Source: Ustulina deusta (lineage: Eukaryota > Ascomycota > Sordariomycetes > Xylariales > Xylariaceae). From it: a DNA stretch of 64,000 nucleotides. The notes below the pieces were generated by a model. That model did not search any database. It saw only the letters and a program-made list of their open reading frames with translations, and was not told the DNA's origin. Position 1 is the stretch's first letter, and every line of letters begins with the position of its first letter. The stretch spans positions 1,550,001-1,614,000 of the forward strand of contig JAJNNX010000005.1 in the NCBI GenBank assembly GCA_023159155.1. The letters are read 5' to 3'. This document shows positions 35,707 to 48,700 of the stretch, piece by piece. Position numbers and translations under genes: made by a program.

Positions 35707-37068
35707 ATGACAACAATCACATCTTCCATTGTTCCCACGGAGAAACTTTCGCTCTGGCGCTCAGAACACGCCGATCGCTATCGCTTCGTCCTCTCCGACT
35801 CTTCTCCAAGGGCAAACCGAGATTGCGTAGATCCAAGCTGCATAAGAAACAAAAAGGTCTGGCTCATCGACCATACCTTATTCGTGTCCACCCGATCCGA
35901 AGGCACTCGTCCTGTGCGCAGTCCGAATCCAAAGGAATTTCACGAGATGCAATGGGATCCCGATTATGGAATAACAGGGAGACTTGTAGAGGAGCGGGAA
36001 CTACCCATTACATCTCTAGATTCGCCGAGTGAACCATCCCCACCTAAGACTGCAGATACCTTCGTGAGCCCTGATAGCCGGTCACTACGACATTCACTGT
36101 CGAGCATCGGCATCATTGAGAGATTCGTCGAGAAGCTTGGGAAACAGAAGAAAGAGCCTGAAATAGAGCAGAGACGGCGAAGCTGGATTCCCAACTCATT
36201 CGTCTTCGATTCTACGTCATTATTCAAAGATAAGCGAGCTCGGTGTGGCGCCATCTCAGTTCCTTGGCCAGAAGGCTGTCAGATACCCAACGCAATATTC
36301 GCTAGAAAGTTTCTAATTGTTGACAATGGGGAGACTTTGCCTTCACACTTGCCTATTTCTCAAATGCCGACTGCCGAGTCCAAGGCCACAGAAACTATTG
36401 TAGAGGCTGCTACTACAGGGTTGTTGAATCAAGCATCCCCATGGCTGTTTCGTGGCCCTTTCACGCCGCAGCTTGGTTTTGATGGCGGCCTCGACTATCA
36501 ATGGAGTTCTCAAGATCCTTGCATAACAATTAGGAGGTTTGATTTGGAAGCACCATTGCCAGGGAAGCCAAAACCTGACCCAAATTATTCTCCGAGAGGT
36601 ACTGGACTCCTAGGATACGATACTCGCGCCATGAGTCAGCAATTGTCATCCAAAAGGAGGGGGGGAGTTTTCGACTTCGAGAGCGCCGCCGATGTGAAGG
36701 CTTGTACTTCAAGACCTGACACCATAAACCATGCAAGCTCGTCTGAAGTGAGAGAAAATAGATTACAAGACCCTTTGTCCACCTCTCTCTCATATGCGTC
36801 AAATCAACCAACGAAATCGCTTGACGAAACAACAAATATCTTAAGGAAATTTGCCCTGAAAAGGTCTATTAATAAGCTATTCATTGTGAGTTCTTAGGTG
36901 AAATTTTACTAACCTGCGTTTAGGCATGACCAACATCACCGAAATCCAACGCTGTTCAACAATATTGAGTTTGCAACTCAGACTGAACTGCATAATATGT
37001 GCAGCCCAGTGATGAATCGACAAACAACAGTCATTGAAAGACCAAGTCAAGGTGAAATAGGTTTGTAA
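35707..37068 (+). CDS. Hypothetical protein (433 residues), unknown function
   Basis: Exons 35707-36863 and 36924-37068 are joined by a 60-bp intron (GTCTAT...ACTAACC...TAG). The phase fits (AG|G, giving KRHDQHHRNPTLFN). Without splicing the frame would end at LFIVSS. I recognise no domain. The N-terminal part is Ser/Arg-rich and contains CVDPSCIRNKKVWLIDHTLF; the middle has VPWPEGCQIPNAIFARKFL. Polar, probably partly disordered, with no signal peptide or membrane segment. The long open frame with sensible codon use argues that it is real. Its start is supported only by position. It precedes another unknown gene on the same strand. Confidence 0.6.
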
Positions 37069-37822
37069 TCTCAAGTAATTATCTAATTTCCTGTTTCGGC
37101 TACTTTGTATTGTCTCCTTCCTTGTTCACTTCCTGTATGCCACGCAAGGGCTTTAATTGACTCCAAGGATTGCAGTTCATGATACTGCCGCTTGCCAACA
37201 AGGATATACACAGAGAATACACAGCTATATGGGGAGCCAGCTGGTGAGCTTTATGTACCCATTCCATCTTGTGGTAGTTGCCAGGGATGGATCCCCCATT
37301 GTCACAGATCGTTATTGGTTCTACCTTATGCACAAAATCCTTTAATGTTATCACCCAAGTACCTAAGTAGCTGTGACTGACGTCACATGTTGCAGACGAA
37401 CCTAAGAATTTTACATGCCAGCAACGATCATAGAAAGAGCTACAGGAAAACGCAAGAAAGTCCTAGAGAATTACTACTGTCAAATCTACAACAAGAAGCT
37501 CATGGTTTCCGAGCTGATGTTCCTGGCTCACGCCACGTCTCTCACAGGGTGACAGGAGAAATACTCCAGCCTCTTAGGTACAACGCGAGCGGAGGGTGGA
37601 AGGGCGGGGAGAGAATATAATTTGTGGCAGATACAAATCAACTGTTGATGGTACAAGTTAGGTACATGTCTCTGTATTGAGCACAAGCTGGTTCTTGCAA
37701 CCAAGCAACTAAAATTAGAAAGAAAAAAATTACACTCTTGGCAATGTAAATTGTTTCTTCTTCTCGCCCCACCAGCCTTGTTCCCTCGACAATTCAAACA
37801 TAATACCGCTACCATCGATAAA
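37069..37822. other. Intergenic stretch between two unknown genes
   Basis: No gene supported; open frames are short and uninformative. The final 150 bp before ATG 37823 are pyrimidine-rich and probably form the promoter and leader of the next gene. Confidence 0.5.
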
Positions 37823-40800
37823 ATGGACCGACTTCTAAGGTTGAATCGTAAGTTCTACACTATCAGCTCCTCCCTGCAGATAAAAAATAAAAATAAAATA
37901 AAAATAAGCTGACTTGTGTGGTAGGAGAGGACAGGGCTTGGAACCCCATGGTGTTCCCAGACCTGGAGCAAGAGAAAATCATGAGGAGCCTCCAGCCTCC
38001 TAGCGAGATCTGCGGTAAGTCTAGTTGGTCCTGGTCAACCAGCTAGTCCAGATACATGATTGTTATCTCGAAGACGGACATTGAAATCAAGTATCCTTAC
38101 TCCCTTGATATTGAAAATCCCAGTGTGAAGCTGATGAGCATTGTGGGCAGCCGAAGAAAACCAAGCTCGAATAGCAAATCGGCGGTTTTCTGATGTTCTC
38201 CCACTTCGCCGGGTAACTTTAGGTGTCTTTGGTACGTACATAGCCCACCTCAATCATCACATCCCCCGGACGATTTCCACAAGCAAAGCCTACAAAGGCT
38301 GTGCAGTCGAGCCAGCCACACTTTATCTAACTTACTAACGTGAGTGCTTTAATCCATCCAGAGTACAATCACTCAGAGAATAGAGGTGCCACGCACTATG
38401 GTGGCCATACTTCTGAGAGAACAGGTAATATAATGGTCTGATGGCATTTCCTGCACATCAAATTCCCCACGGCGTCTGTCTGTGCTTGCTCACTGACATG
38501 TAAAACCACAGTGTCTGCACCTCTCCCAAGAAAGGTGAATAGTTACCTCGGCAACACTGTCACCATTGCCCCTCCCCATTCACTTAACAAGCAGGACGCG
38601 TTTGATCCATTGACCCATTGTACCATCCACCCATCTCGGAACGCACATTCACCAGCTAGTGGGATTCCCGAGTCACCTACACACCCATATCCCTACATCA
38701 ATCCAACCATTAATAAAGCTCCCTTCGTAATGACAGGAGCTCATATTCCACCTCATCACCCTAAATTGCATCCCTATCACCCTCCTGCTTCGCATCCTCC
38801 AGGTCGCACCCCTGCGGCACCCTCTTCTTACCTCCCGCGCGAAGACTCAGCTTCGTCTCTGCTTTCACTAGAGGCTAGAGATAGCTCCATCCGAATAGTC
38901 AAACCGAACCTCACGCTCTCCCCTCCACAAAAAACCAAGGACAAGAATACCAAGGACGCGGGCCAGGTTGGGAAGAGTCAACAAGCTACTATGTAAGTCG
39001 CCACTGTTTCCCATTGCTGATGACGATGTCTCGCGGACTGAGCCTGAGTATTGATTGGAGTACCAGGTACGGAAACAAACAAAATGGCCAAAAGAGCCAC
39101 AACAACGCAGAGGGATCCCCATACAGGTCCAAGGCTGTGGGCGAGCACTCGCGCTCACATTCACGCTCCGGATCTCAACACAAGCAATCTTTCGATGCAC
39201 CAGAGGGCTATGGTCGCAGCCGAGACCATAGCGCGGGCTCGTTGATATCCAAGCCCGATCCTTCTGCCTGGAATAGCAGTGTGCGATCAAATTCTACGGA
39301 TCGTGGACGCACAATGCAGCGTCGATATGAGTTTATTGACAGCGATGGTACGGCCCACGCAGTACTGACTCCCGTCCAGGAGACTGCCAAGAATCAAAAT
39401 GACAATAGTAATAATCGAAGTGCCGGCAATATCGGACGCGAGAGCAACATGACCACTATGACGGATCTAATGCAGCAATGCGCAGAACACCCTCCCCCTC
39501 AGCTGCCCGCCCGTCACAATCACCAACAGCACCAGGCCGATGGAGCCGCAGGTCCCTCAGCTACACAACTTTCTCCACCTCAGCCTACGACAAAGCATCG
39601 CCCTCCCCCGTTGAATCTAAAGAACCCTGCTTTTGTTGGAATGGTCAACCGAAACACTAATCGCTACAAAGTCGAGCACATTGCGATCAAGTCGTCGAAA
39701 GCGGAGCACTTTGACTTGTATAGCCCAAGCACTGGCTCGCTTGTATATGATGATATTGAGGACGTGCAGAACATCAGTCCCCTGAATATCCCTAAGTGCA
39801 ATGGAATGGGCGGCGCCAATTCTCTTCAGGCATACACTGAGTGGAGAGAGAACATGAAACCCATCCACACCGCATCGCAAGGCTCTATCCGCATCACGGT
39901 TCCGACTCTTCAGGAAGATACGTTCGCGGTCAAAAGGAGGATCGATGAAGACTCCCGTCCAATTGTGGGCTATCATACTGCTCAAGATACGCCTGTCATC
40001 AACCATGTGCGTTCTCGAAGTGCTCTGGGAATCAGAGAGAACGGCGACAAAGAAGATGGTCATCGCCAGTTCTCTGGTAATTCTATCTACACGGCTAGTG
40101 AGTATAGTGCTGCAATGCCGCCCAGTCGAGGATCCGGCATCATTAGATCTGCTACGATGAATGAGGTATCTCGCCGCGACCGCCAATACTCAGGTGGTTC
40201 CGATACCAAGGCCAGCGAGAATGGTGCTATGATGAATAACGTAGCCCCGCACACCGAGATGGTGACGCCCCCTTCGCCGTACACACCCCTGACCGCATTC
40301 ATCATGCAGGCGAGTGGCGCTCCAGCCGGTGTCGAACAAGGGGCGAAGACGCTATTTGGTGAGCATGGCTGGCTTGAAGACACGGCGGCTGTGGGTGCGA
40401 AGAAGCCCAAGATGGAGAAGACAGGGGGGTTCATGGAGAGCCTGAAGCGAAAGGCACGTGAAATCGTAAGGCACACCTTTCCTTGGCTTGATTTACTGTT
40501 ATTGGAATGTTTCTTGAAGCTAAGTTCTATAGGCCGACAGCACATCGTTTAAGCCGGCACGCCACAGCAGAACTAGCTCTGTCAACCGCATCAACATTTC
40601 CCTCGATGCCCGAGAGCAAAGTCTGCTGTATTGCGAGCTCGAGTATAACCTCAACAACGCACTGGACGCCTACTTCAGAGCGCAATTTAATAGCGGTCGC
40701 CTGGAAGCGAGTAAGTTGAGCCGTATCGCTGATGCTTGGGCGCAGAAGGGCCGTCCGAAAGTCATCGGCTTCCGCTACGATCTCGAGACTCAGGTTGACC

Positions 40801-41273
40801 TCATCACGGCGCACATCAACGACTTCCGGTTCTACGGGCCAGGACAAGCAGAGGGCCCCGCGGCTGTCGCTGGTCTTCTGCATGCCATGAAAACAAATGC
40901 ACGGTCCATGCGCATTCGGACGTTCTGCCAACCAGATAGCGTAATCGCAAAGCATGTCCTCGACTCCCAGAGCTTCTTACGCCTCCTCGGCTCCCCAGAG
41001 TCCTTACAGAGACCGCTGGAGGAAGTGGCACAGTTTTTCAAGGTCGCTGTGGACAGGCGAAAAGCTATGGCCGAGGCGCCTCCAGGTCGCCAGGGTGGTG
41101 GCCGCTTCATCAGCGATGGCAGCGGTCGGGTTACTAGCAACGGCAGTGGGCAGCGCGTCCGTTTTCAGGACAACGGTGAACAACACCGCCCCCGTGTGGA
41201 GATTCCGAGCGTCAATGACTCGCGTTCTGGTGTCAGAGACGGAAACAATGAAGCACGAAGTCTCAACTTGTGA
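37823..41273 (+). CDS. Large conserved-looking protein of unknown function (932 residues)
   Basis: Six exons: 37823-37847, 37925-38014, 38362-38424, 38512-38992, 39067-40465 and 40533-41273. All junction phases agree (1,1,1,2,0) and the sum is 2799 bp. The protein starts MDRLLRLNREDRAWNPMVFP and has a Pro/His/Ser-rich disordered first half. A compact-looking segment KNPAFVGMVNRNTNRYKVEH follows. The C-terminal part looks folded: DAREQSLLYCELEYNLNNAL, then RAQFNSGRLEASKLSRIADA. An Arg/Gly/Ser-rich tail closes it. No known domain, signal peptide or membrane segment is recognised. The 347-bp second intron is unusually long for this locus and could hide a further small exon. Splicing of the short first exons is inferred from strong GTAAGT donors and matching phases. 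Confidence 0.75.
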
Positions 41274-43440
41274 AGCCACAAAGCGAGAGTCGAGGTTTAA
41301 ACCAGTGGCGTCGATCCAGTGAAGACGCTGAGACTGCGAAGACGATAGCGCTGCCTCGGAACGGTCCTGTTCTCGTCGCCACCAGTAAACTTCGACAATA
41401 CCGATATTAGGCTTACCTGCTTCGCGTGTTCGTGCTCGGCACAACATGGCGCTCCCCAGCCGATATTCTCTTTTTCAGTCTTTGATATTCCATTTCAACC
41501 TTTCAAGTTTTTTCAACTTGAGACGCTCAGACGGCTAGGATTCCGTCTTGATTTCGTGAAAGTTGGTCTTTGCAGTTCTTCCCTCTACTACGTCCTTCAC
41601 ATCCTGCCTTCTAGGCTACGCATTTGCCTTTTCACCCGATGAAAGATATGGTGTATCGCGACCCTGTCTCATCTTGATCGGCAATGAGCGCTGTACTAGG
41701 TCTCATCTTGTTTGTCTATGATCTGATGAATGAGGTGAGGATTGAACTGTACAGTCTGTCAGAGACTATTCCCCCCCCTCCCCCTTCTGTTCAGTTTAGA
41801 ATCGTTCACAAATCACATCGTCGATTGGTCAGTGACGCGTGGCGAAGAAAGTCGGCTTTGTACTCCACTGCTCCTTTCTGAATACCCCATTCTCAGCGCG
41901 TTCCGTGTTTTCGCCATCTGACACACGCAAACAGTCTAGACAGAGAATTGGACGGGGCTCTATTCAACCTGGTTTGCATTCTTGTCTCATAGTGGTCACG
42001 CAATGGCCGATGGCCCAAGTGGACCGAGTGAACCGAGAGGCACGTGGTAATGTTTGGAGCGAAAAGAAGAAAGGAAAAGAAAAAAAAAAGGGTCAGAAAA
42101 AGGGTGTTTCATGAAGAATGGTAATGAATGCGGTGTGGTTTTATGTGCGCGGAAATTGGACGGAAACCCTCGGTAGATCAGGGTTGACATGACTTGCCTA
42201 CAGTCGTCGTCGTCGCCCCCTTAATACTAGGTAATTAATTGACTACTTGCCCTAATGCATTTATCTCTTGCCGGGTTATGGGTGATGCGTTCTCGCAAGA
42301 CCTGCTGTTATACCTACTACAGCATAGTAGGCGACTTAAGTGCGCTCGGGTGGAAAACTATACATGTTCCTGTAGCGGTGGAAAAGCGACGCCCTTGTCT
42401 CACTCGTGCAAGAATTGCCGGCAACAGTTGGCTGGCTGCGAATGGCCTTGGATACTGCTCGGAGTAAGATGTAGATAGGCTTCCGAAGGACTGTCTGTCG
42501 ACTGAATATCTGCTCTTCCCTTTCATTGCTTCTCCAACAAACACAACACGAACTCTTAATTCGTTTTCTTGGCCATTCTTGGGGTGGCGAAGAATGATGA
42601 CTTGTGATCCGCCCTCGTACGTACAGTACCCGTAATAAGTGAGATGTAAGAAGATGAAATAGGAGTTGATCACTTCGCTTGCAGTTAGAACTCGAACGCC
42701 GGGGACCAGTTGCGGTGACATCATACCCCACCATTTTGCATGGGTCAGCCACCAATGTCAGTGAGACGGATGAGGAGGTCGACATAACTGTGCCCTCTGG
42801 GAGTCCCTGATCGAATAAGTGTACATACAGTACAGTTCTGTTGCTACGCTGTTGCAGTAGTCCAATAGAGACCATGTTTGTCTTAGTTGATGGAGAGAGC
42901 TATTGGCAAATATTGGTTGCGAGCGTGGGGTGACTTCATCATACCGTGGGGGAGACAGGGCCGTGTTGGGCATAAGGAGATGTCACGGTATTGTGGGCAC
43001 CCCTTTCATGAAGCCGCTGGTTGCTTCCATTGTGCCGTCTCCATGTTCCGTTCTTACATTATGCTGGCTGCCTGGCGTTGCGCTTTACTTCCCCTCGTGT
43101 TGGTCCAGATCAGAGTGCTGCGCCATCATCAATAATAGCATATTATCCGATTCATTACGACAACGGTGATAGCAGCCTGCAACAGCAGAAGAAGGGCAGA
43201 AACTCTTCGAAGGTGGGGCCGAGGTGTTCTCGGGATCACGCAGCTGAACATCCCATCAGTCGCATCCCACTTATCACAACACCAGAAGTCACAAGGCCTG
43301 ATAGGTCATTCCACCCCTGATAAGGTCGAAGCCGTTTCTTCCTCCTTGTGCGTCCAACCTTACAAAAACGCCCCGTGTTCGTTGGTTTACGATAATCCCT
43401 ACAAAAACCTTGCTTTATCATTATCCACAAGAGAGCGAAT
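41274..43440. other. Gene-free stretch
   Basis: Several overlapping open frames of 60-180 codons lie on both strands, but none has a domain, good codon pattern or splice logic. A pyrimidine run (C8TC5) lies at about 41771-41786 and a GTC triplet run at about 42204-42215. The last part should be the promoter of the glycine-zipper gene. Confidence 0.5.
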
Positions 43441-44382
43441 ATGTCACGGCACGAAGACGGATATCCTCCCGGCGGTCGGACCGCCAACTATTACACATAT
43501 TCGACGGGCGGGGCGGCGGCTCCTCCCCCTTACCCTCGTGTCCCCAGTCCGGGCCACACGACGTACGATGGAAAACCACAGGCCCGGCTGACGTACGAGC
43601 CGCAAGGAACCTACTATCCACCGCGCTCACCATCAGCCGGGTTGCATGTCTCCGAGTCGCGCTCGCGGCCCAGATCACTAGCACCCCCCATCGATCCCCC
43701 ACGCGACGGGACGAGAGAGAGGGGCAACGGCGACGACTTGGACGACGGCAAGGCGCGGTCGCCTCTCGAAAAAGCGAAGCGGTTTGTCGACAACACCTTC
43801 ACGGACTCGGCGACGGGCCTAGGCGTCGGCGTGCTGGGTGCGCTGGTCGGCGGGCTGGCGGCAAGAGAAGCCGTCGATCTCACGAGTAACCGGGAAAAGC
43901 AGCACAAGGGCCAACACAGCAGCAGCGACGACGCCGAACGCAAACGCAACCAGCTCATCAGCACGGTGGTCGGGGCCGCCGTGGGCGCGCTAGGCGCCAA
44001 CGCCGTGGAGAAGCGCATCGAGGTGCGCCGCGCGCGCGACGAGACCAAGCAGGAGAGGTGGGAGCGCAAGTGGAGGCGGCCCGACGGCGACGCCGAGGTC
44101 CTCGAGAAGATGGAGGTCGTGGCCAGACCCAGGAGTACGAGCAGGAGTCGGGCGCAGAGTCGCGGGAGTCGCAGTCGGGACGACTGGGACGCGTGGGACG
44201 AACGGGACCGCGGTCGCGGGTCGGGCGCGCGGAGCAGTAGTCGACGAGGCGTCTCGCGCGAGATCGATCCTGGAGCGCGGAGCTGGAGGAGTGTCGAGGA
44301 TTGGCTTCTGGATGGGGACGATGATGATGGTGGTAGGCCGCGGTCGGGGCGGCAGCGAAGTCGCGATTCACATCGGCATTAG
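43441..44382 (+). CDS. Glycine-zipper protein with disordered Arg/Ser-rich tail
   Basis: Intronless, 313 residues. A Pro/Tyr-rich N terminus (PPPYPRVPSPGHTTYDGKP) leads to a probable helical pair: TGLGVGVLGALVGGLAAREA and LISTVVGAAVGALGANAVEK. Small residues are spaced as in glycine-zipper hairpins, which insert in or lie on membranes. Between them is a charged linker. The C-terminal third is an RS/RGS-rich tail (STSRSRAQSRGSRSRDDW). Similar proteins are common in Pezizomycotina and have no agreed function. ATG 43441 starts the conserved-looking part and no splice signals are needed. Confidence 0.75.
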   Translation: MSRHEDGYPPGGRTANYYTYSTGGAAAPPPYPRVPSPGHTTYDGKPQARLTYEPQGTYYPPRSPSAGLHVSESRSRPRSLAPPIDPPRDGTRERGNGDDLDDGKARSPLEKAKRFVDNTFTDSATGLGVGVLGALVGGLAAREAVDLTSNREKQHKGQHSSSDDAERKRNQLISTVVGAAVGALGANAVEKRIEVRRARDETKQERWERKWRRPDGDAEVLEKMEVVARPRSTSRSRAQSRGSRSRDDWDAWDERDRGRGSGARSSSRRGVSREIDPGARSWRSVEDWLLDGDDDDGGRPRSGRQRSRDSHRH

Positions 44383-45747
44383 TTGAGGCTTCGTATGTTT
44401 CGATGGTGCCCACCACCATTTTGTGGATCTATACAGTACCCAAGGTACTCGTGTATGTCCTCTGTTGAGATGGCTATCTGGGTATTCAGATTGAGTGTGT
44501 CTCGGTACCTAATCAGGTGCCCACCATGATCTATGTACATTAGGTACCTAAGCTAGGAGCTAGACATATCCAATGTGCCTGTGCCCCTCCAGGTAGTGTG
44601 CATAGCGGTGGTAGGTACCTACTTTACATTGACGCTGCTACCTACGGTGATGTTTGGGGAACTAGGGCAGAATTGCATGCATACCGTACACTACAGTACA
44701 GCCTACAGGAGGAGCATAGGCAACATCACTTCTGTTTTCTAAAGTCTGCCTACCTAGGTACTGTAGCGACCTTTTCTGAGATATAATATAGGTAGAACTC
44801 TTCTTGCGTGTAAAAAAACATGCTAGGGTGCTAATAGTATTTTTGTCTCTACTCTACCCACCTATAGTTAGTCTTACAACCATAGCTTTATTTTGCTTAT
44901 TATTTCTTATTTTATTGTCTAAGCTTCTAAAAAACAGTTGTTTTATCTTCAAATAAAGTTCAAGTAACCCTCTGGAAAAACTTGCAATCTTAGAGCTGTA
45001 TCTGCTTAAGTACCTAGGTACCTTTCCAATGCTTCTACTTGGTAAGAGGTACCTAAGTAACCCTCTGTTAAATGAAGTGCTAACCTAGATAGGTACTTAC
45101 TTAGAGGTACACCCCAACACGGTAGCGACGTCCTGGGAGACGCAGGAAACAATACTATCAGTTTTCAGAACCACATCAAAATATCTAGGTAGACTACCTA
45201 GATATCTATCTATCTGCTGTACCCAGACATAAAGATGTCTGCCCCGAACATGAAACCTGTACTACTACAAGCAGACTACAAGTAGCCCCCCAACCAACGG
45301 CCACTCTTTTACTCTGTTTTATTTCTTGCTTGCTAGAAAAACAAGGCACAGCTCGCTGACCTCCAACTTCTCACACATCTCATCCTCACCATCCAGCACT
45401 TGCGATCAATCACATTCACGCACCATTATCAGCACAAATGTATGTTCCAATCGTCTCCAATGAGTACAAAATGGCGAACTGATTAATCATCTCCGAGACA
45501 GTTTGACTAGACCAACTGCACTTTCTCAATGTTGTTGCTGTTCTTGACGGTAGTACTTGAACTCACTCATATCCGTCTCTCATGCACGCTGTCATTACTG
45601 CCCTCGCCACCACTATCATCCTCATCTATGGCTTCTAGTTTTTATCGAATAGCTTTCCCCTCCCATTCCGAGCGACTACTGACCTTGATATCTAAAACCA
45701 GTCAATTCAATTTGTAGACTTGGGTCGTCTCCAGTAGCTGCCACAAC
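44383..45747. other. Gene-free stretch with TAGGTACC-type repeats
   Basis: No gene supported. Short repeat units cluster at 44500-44640 and 45005-45215. The last 300 bp are C/T-rich and likely include the promoter and leader of the chromodomain gene. Confidence 0.55.
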
Positions 45748-48700
45748 ATGTCGCTAAATGCCCAAGTGGGTTCTGTTTCTCGGGCAGAGGATGCCCCCCA
45801 GCAGCAAGATGGCCAAGATGAAGACAATCTTTCTATCACTTCTACTAACGCCGAGGATAATGATTCCGAGAGAGAATGGGAGGTCGACGATGTCCTAGCC
45901 GAACGGCCACATCCCGATATTCCCGGCGCCTCGCAATACCTTATCAAGTGGGATGGCTTCCAGCTGGAAGACTCTACTTGGGAGCCCGTGGAGAATCTTG
46001 GAGATGGCCTTCTCGCCAAATGGGAGGAGAACAGAGCTGAAATCGGTGCTGGAAAACGCGATACTTTTGATCTGGCGACTTATGACGCTGCCTGCGCGGA
46101 GCGAACCGAGAGACACATGAGACGTAATGCCAAACGCCAGAGGCTCGGTTTGCCGCTGACACCGCCCTTCCCACCTGAATACGCCGATGATACCCCTGTG
46201 GCTTCGCCCGCTGATCAGGATCAGTTCACCTCTGACGACGAGGCACAAGAAGTGGACGAGGTTGATCCCGCTAATATTCCATCGCCAAAGCCCCAAGCCA
46301 CAAGTAGCACACCCGCTCCACAAACGGCCACAACAACGCCTACGCCCGCATCTACAACTCGGAGAGTCGCCAAACAGAATACATTCGTGGGAATCCCTTC
46401 TCAAGCGCCTCCAAAAGAATCGAGTACCTCGTCAGAGAAGGGTCGTGTTCAAAAACCTACCCTGGCGCCCCCGAAGACAGCTGCGAAGACTTCCACACCA
46501 AGTTCTTCCTCGGTAACGGCTCCCGGGCCCATTCGCAAAGGGACCGGCGGCACTATGACTGGTTATCAGGGTACAGCTGGAAGAAGTAGTATCTGGAGGC
46601 CCACTACTACTAAGACGTCGACCCAAACTGCTTCTAGTATCACTAACAGATCGGTTTCAACTACTGCAGGATCATCTGCTCCGTCGTCCACTCCAGCTAA
46701 TGCCTTGAAAACCAAGCGACTTACCGCAACTAGAACTCGACAATTGCCAGCCTCTTCGGCACCAACAAATGTATTTGCAGGGGGCAAGCAGCGTAAGAAG
46801 CGAGCAAATTTAGCCGATGTCATGGCCGACCCTTCTAAGGCACCCAAAGCTTTTACCAACATGCGCCTAATGAACCTCGCTAAGAAGAGAGGAATTGAGA
46901 AAGGTGATGCGGTCGGCGCATTATCTTCGATCCCCCACAAATTCATTATCGGTAATGAGCAGATGAATATGGGATCTAGGAAGCCTAGCATTGTTTCACC
47001 AACCACTGTTGGATCACCGCAAAACCACGAGAGATTTAATTCGCCTTCCGCGCCTTCGGCAACCGTATCTAAGCCTCAAGTATCAGCGGAGCCGGCACAA
47101 CAGGGAGGTATGGAGGAAGCGCCCCCTCCGAAGCGTAAAAAATCTGTTCGCTTTACGGGAGAGGACAGTGAGGAGTTGGCTAGTACAATCAATGAACTGT
47201 TTGATAACACTGTCCACACAGACGATGGTCTCAAGAGCCCAGACGCAGACAACGGGGCACAAGCACCTTCCAGGACACTCTCCCTGGCCACGTATCAAGA
47301 ACGGGGACAAACACAGACGGTTCAGAAGCTCGTCAGATTTGGGCACTCGGAAGCGGTTATGGTCGGTTTTAGCGGTATTGCTCGACATACTGCCACTTGG
47401 CTGTCCGCCTTCAAGGCCGAGAAGACTCTTCATCTCGCGTCCACCTGCTCGTCTTTTCATTTCTCTCAGCAGAGACAGCAGCTGATTAAAGAAAAATTAT
47501 CAGCTGGTGCAGTTGAAACTGGTTTACCAGAACACGCCGTAGCCTTGAAAAATGTCGCAGAGGCTCTGCGACGAGCGTCAATAGGATTGCATCTAGTTGC
47601 ACGTGAGTATTCAATCCTAGTCTATCCGGTAAAATGTGAGGGTTGGAATTGGCTCGACGTTGATCTCATGAAGCCCGACGAAGACGCTTTACTTCGGCAT
47701 ATCATCTTTCTATCACCTGTCCCTTCTCGAGCCTATCCCTCTGAGTTTCATGAGGAGGCTATGGCGTTAAACCAACTCATATACCCAAAGGGGGGAAATG
47801 AACCGGAGCTTATCGGACCGCTAACCGATCTCGATTTTACCAAAATGGTCCCACAAGATGCAACGCTAATTAACAAGCAAATATACATGTTGTTGATTCC
47901 CTTGAAGGAGCTACAAGTGCTCTACGGAATCGAGACTTGGCTACGTAAGTACATCCAAGAAGTAAAGCGTTCACAGCGTAGTAAGATAGATACTGATTAT
48001 TTTATGGAAAGGCTTCCACCAGCCAGATCGGCCGATCTTCACAGTTGAACAGTCAAATAGTTGGCATTTGTTCCATGAAGCTGTGCAGGCTGGCGCGGGG
48101 GGCACAATAATTTCCCATGCTGAATTCACACTATGGAAGCTAGAGAAGATTCCAGATGTATGGCGAATGCTTGAGGATCAGAGGTATACATTCTGGCATC
48201 TAGATACCGGAGAAAATAAGCGACCCCAATATCCCTCCGACTTGGATGCTATTAGCGTGCCGGGGGCGTTTCGATTGACGCGGCTGTTCCCCTACGGTCG
48301 GGCATTCCTGATCACTCCAAGTTTCGCGATTTCGGAACCAGCTAAGCTCTGTTGTTTTCTGGAGTGGTTCAAGAAATATGCCGCCAATCCGGGTCACATG
48401 ATTGTGACTTGTCATGACTTTGCTCGGTTTCTTAGGAACATCACGGAAGAAAAGCGAGAGGAACACAACACCTTAACATGGCGGAACCCGGGTAGTGCAA
48501 ATGTGAATACCTTTCTCCAGCGAGCTCGCCGAAGTAAGCAGGATATCGATGATCACTTCCGTGCTTGGAAGTTGTTCCAGGAGATTATGGAACGCTTTGG
48601 AGATGAAGAGACAAGTGAAAGTAAGTAAAAAAAAATTATTTCTTTTGTTGTCAGCACACGTCCCTTGTCATGCATATCTTACTTTGCCTCCCGTAATAGT

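Noticed and set aside
36885..36923. 38-bp intron in the 433-residue gene beginning GTGAGT
   Set aside because: Too short and gives an immediate stop; the donor at 36864 gives a 60-bp intron with a continuing frame.
39617..40186. 189-codon minus-strand frame inside the 932-residue gene
   Set aside because: Antisense of an exon whose phases join with five others; no domain on the minus strand.
42336..42875. 179-codon minus-strand frame
   Set aside because: No start context, domain or splice partner; overlaps a different 135-codon frame of equal quality.
43614..44419. Two long minus-strand frames opposite the glycine-zipper gene
   Set aside because: Antisense shadows in GC-rich repetitive coding sequence; only the plus strand gives patterned glycine-zipper helices and a good start.
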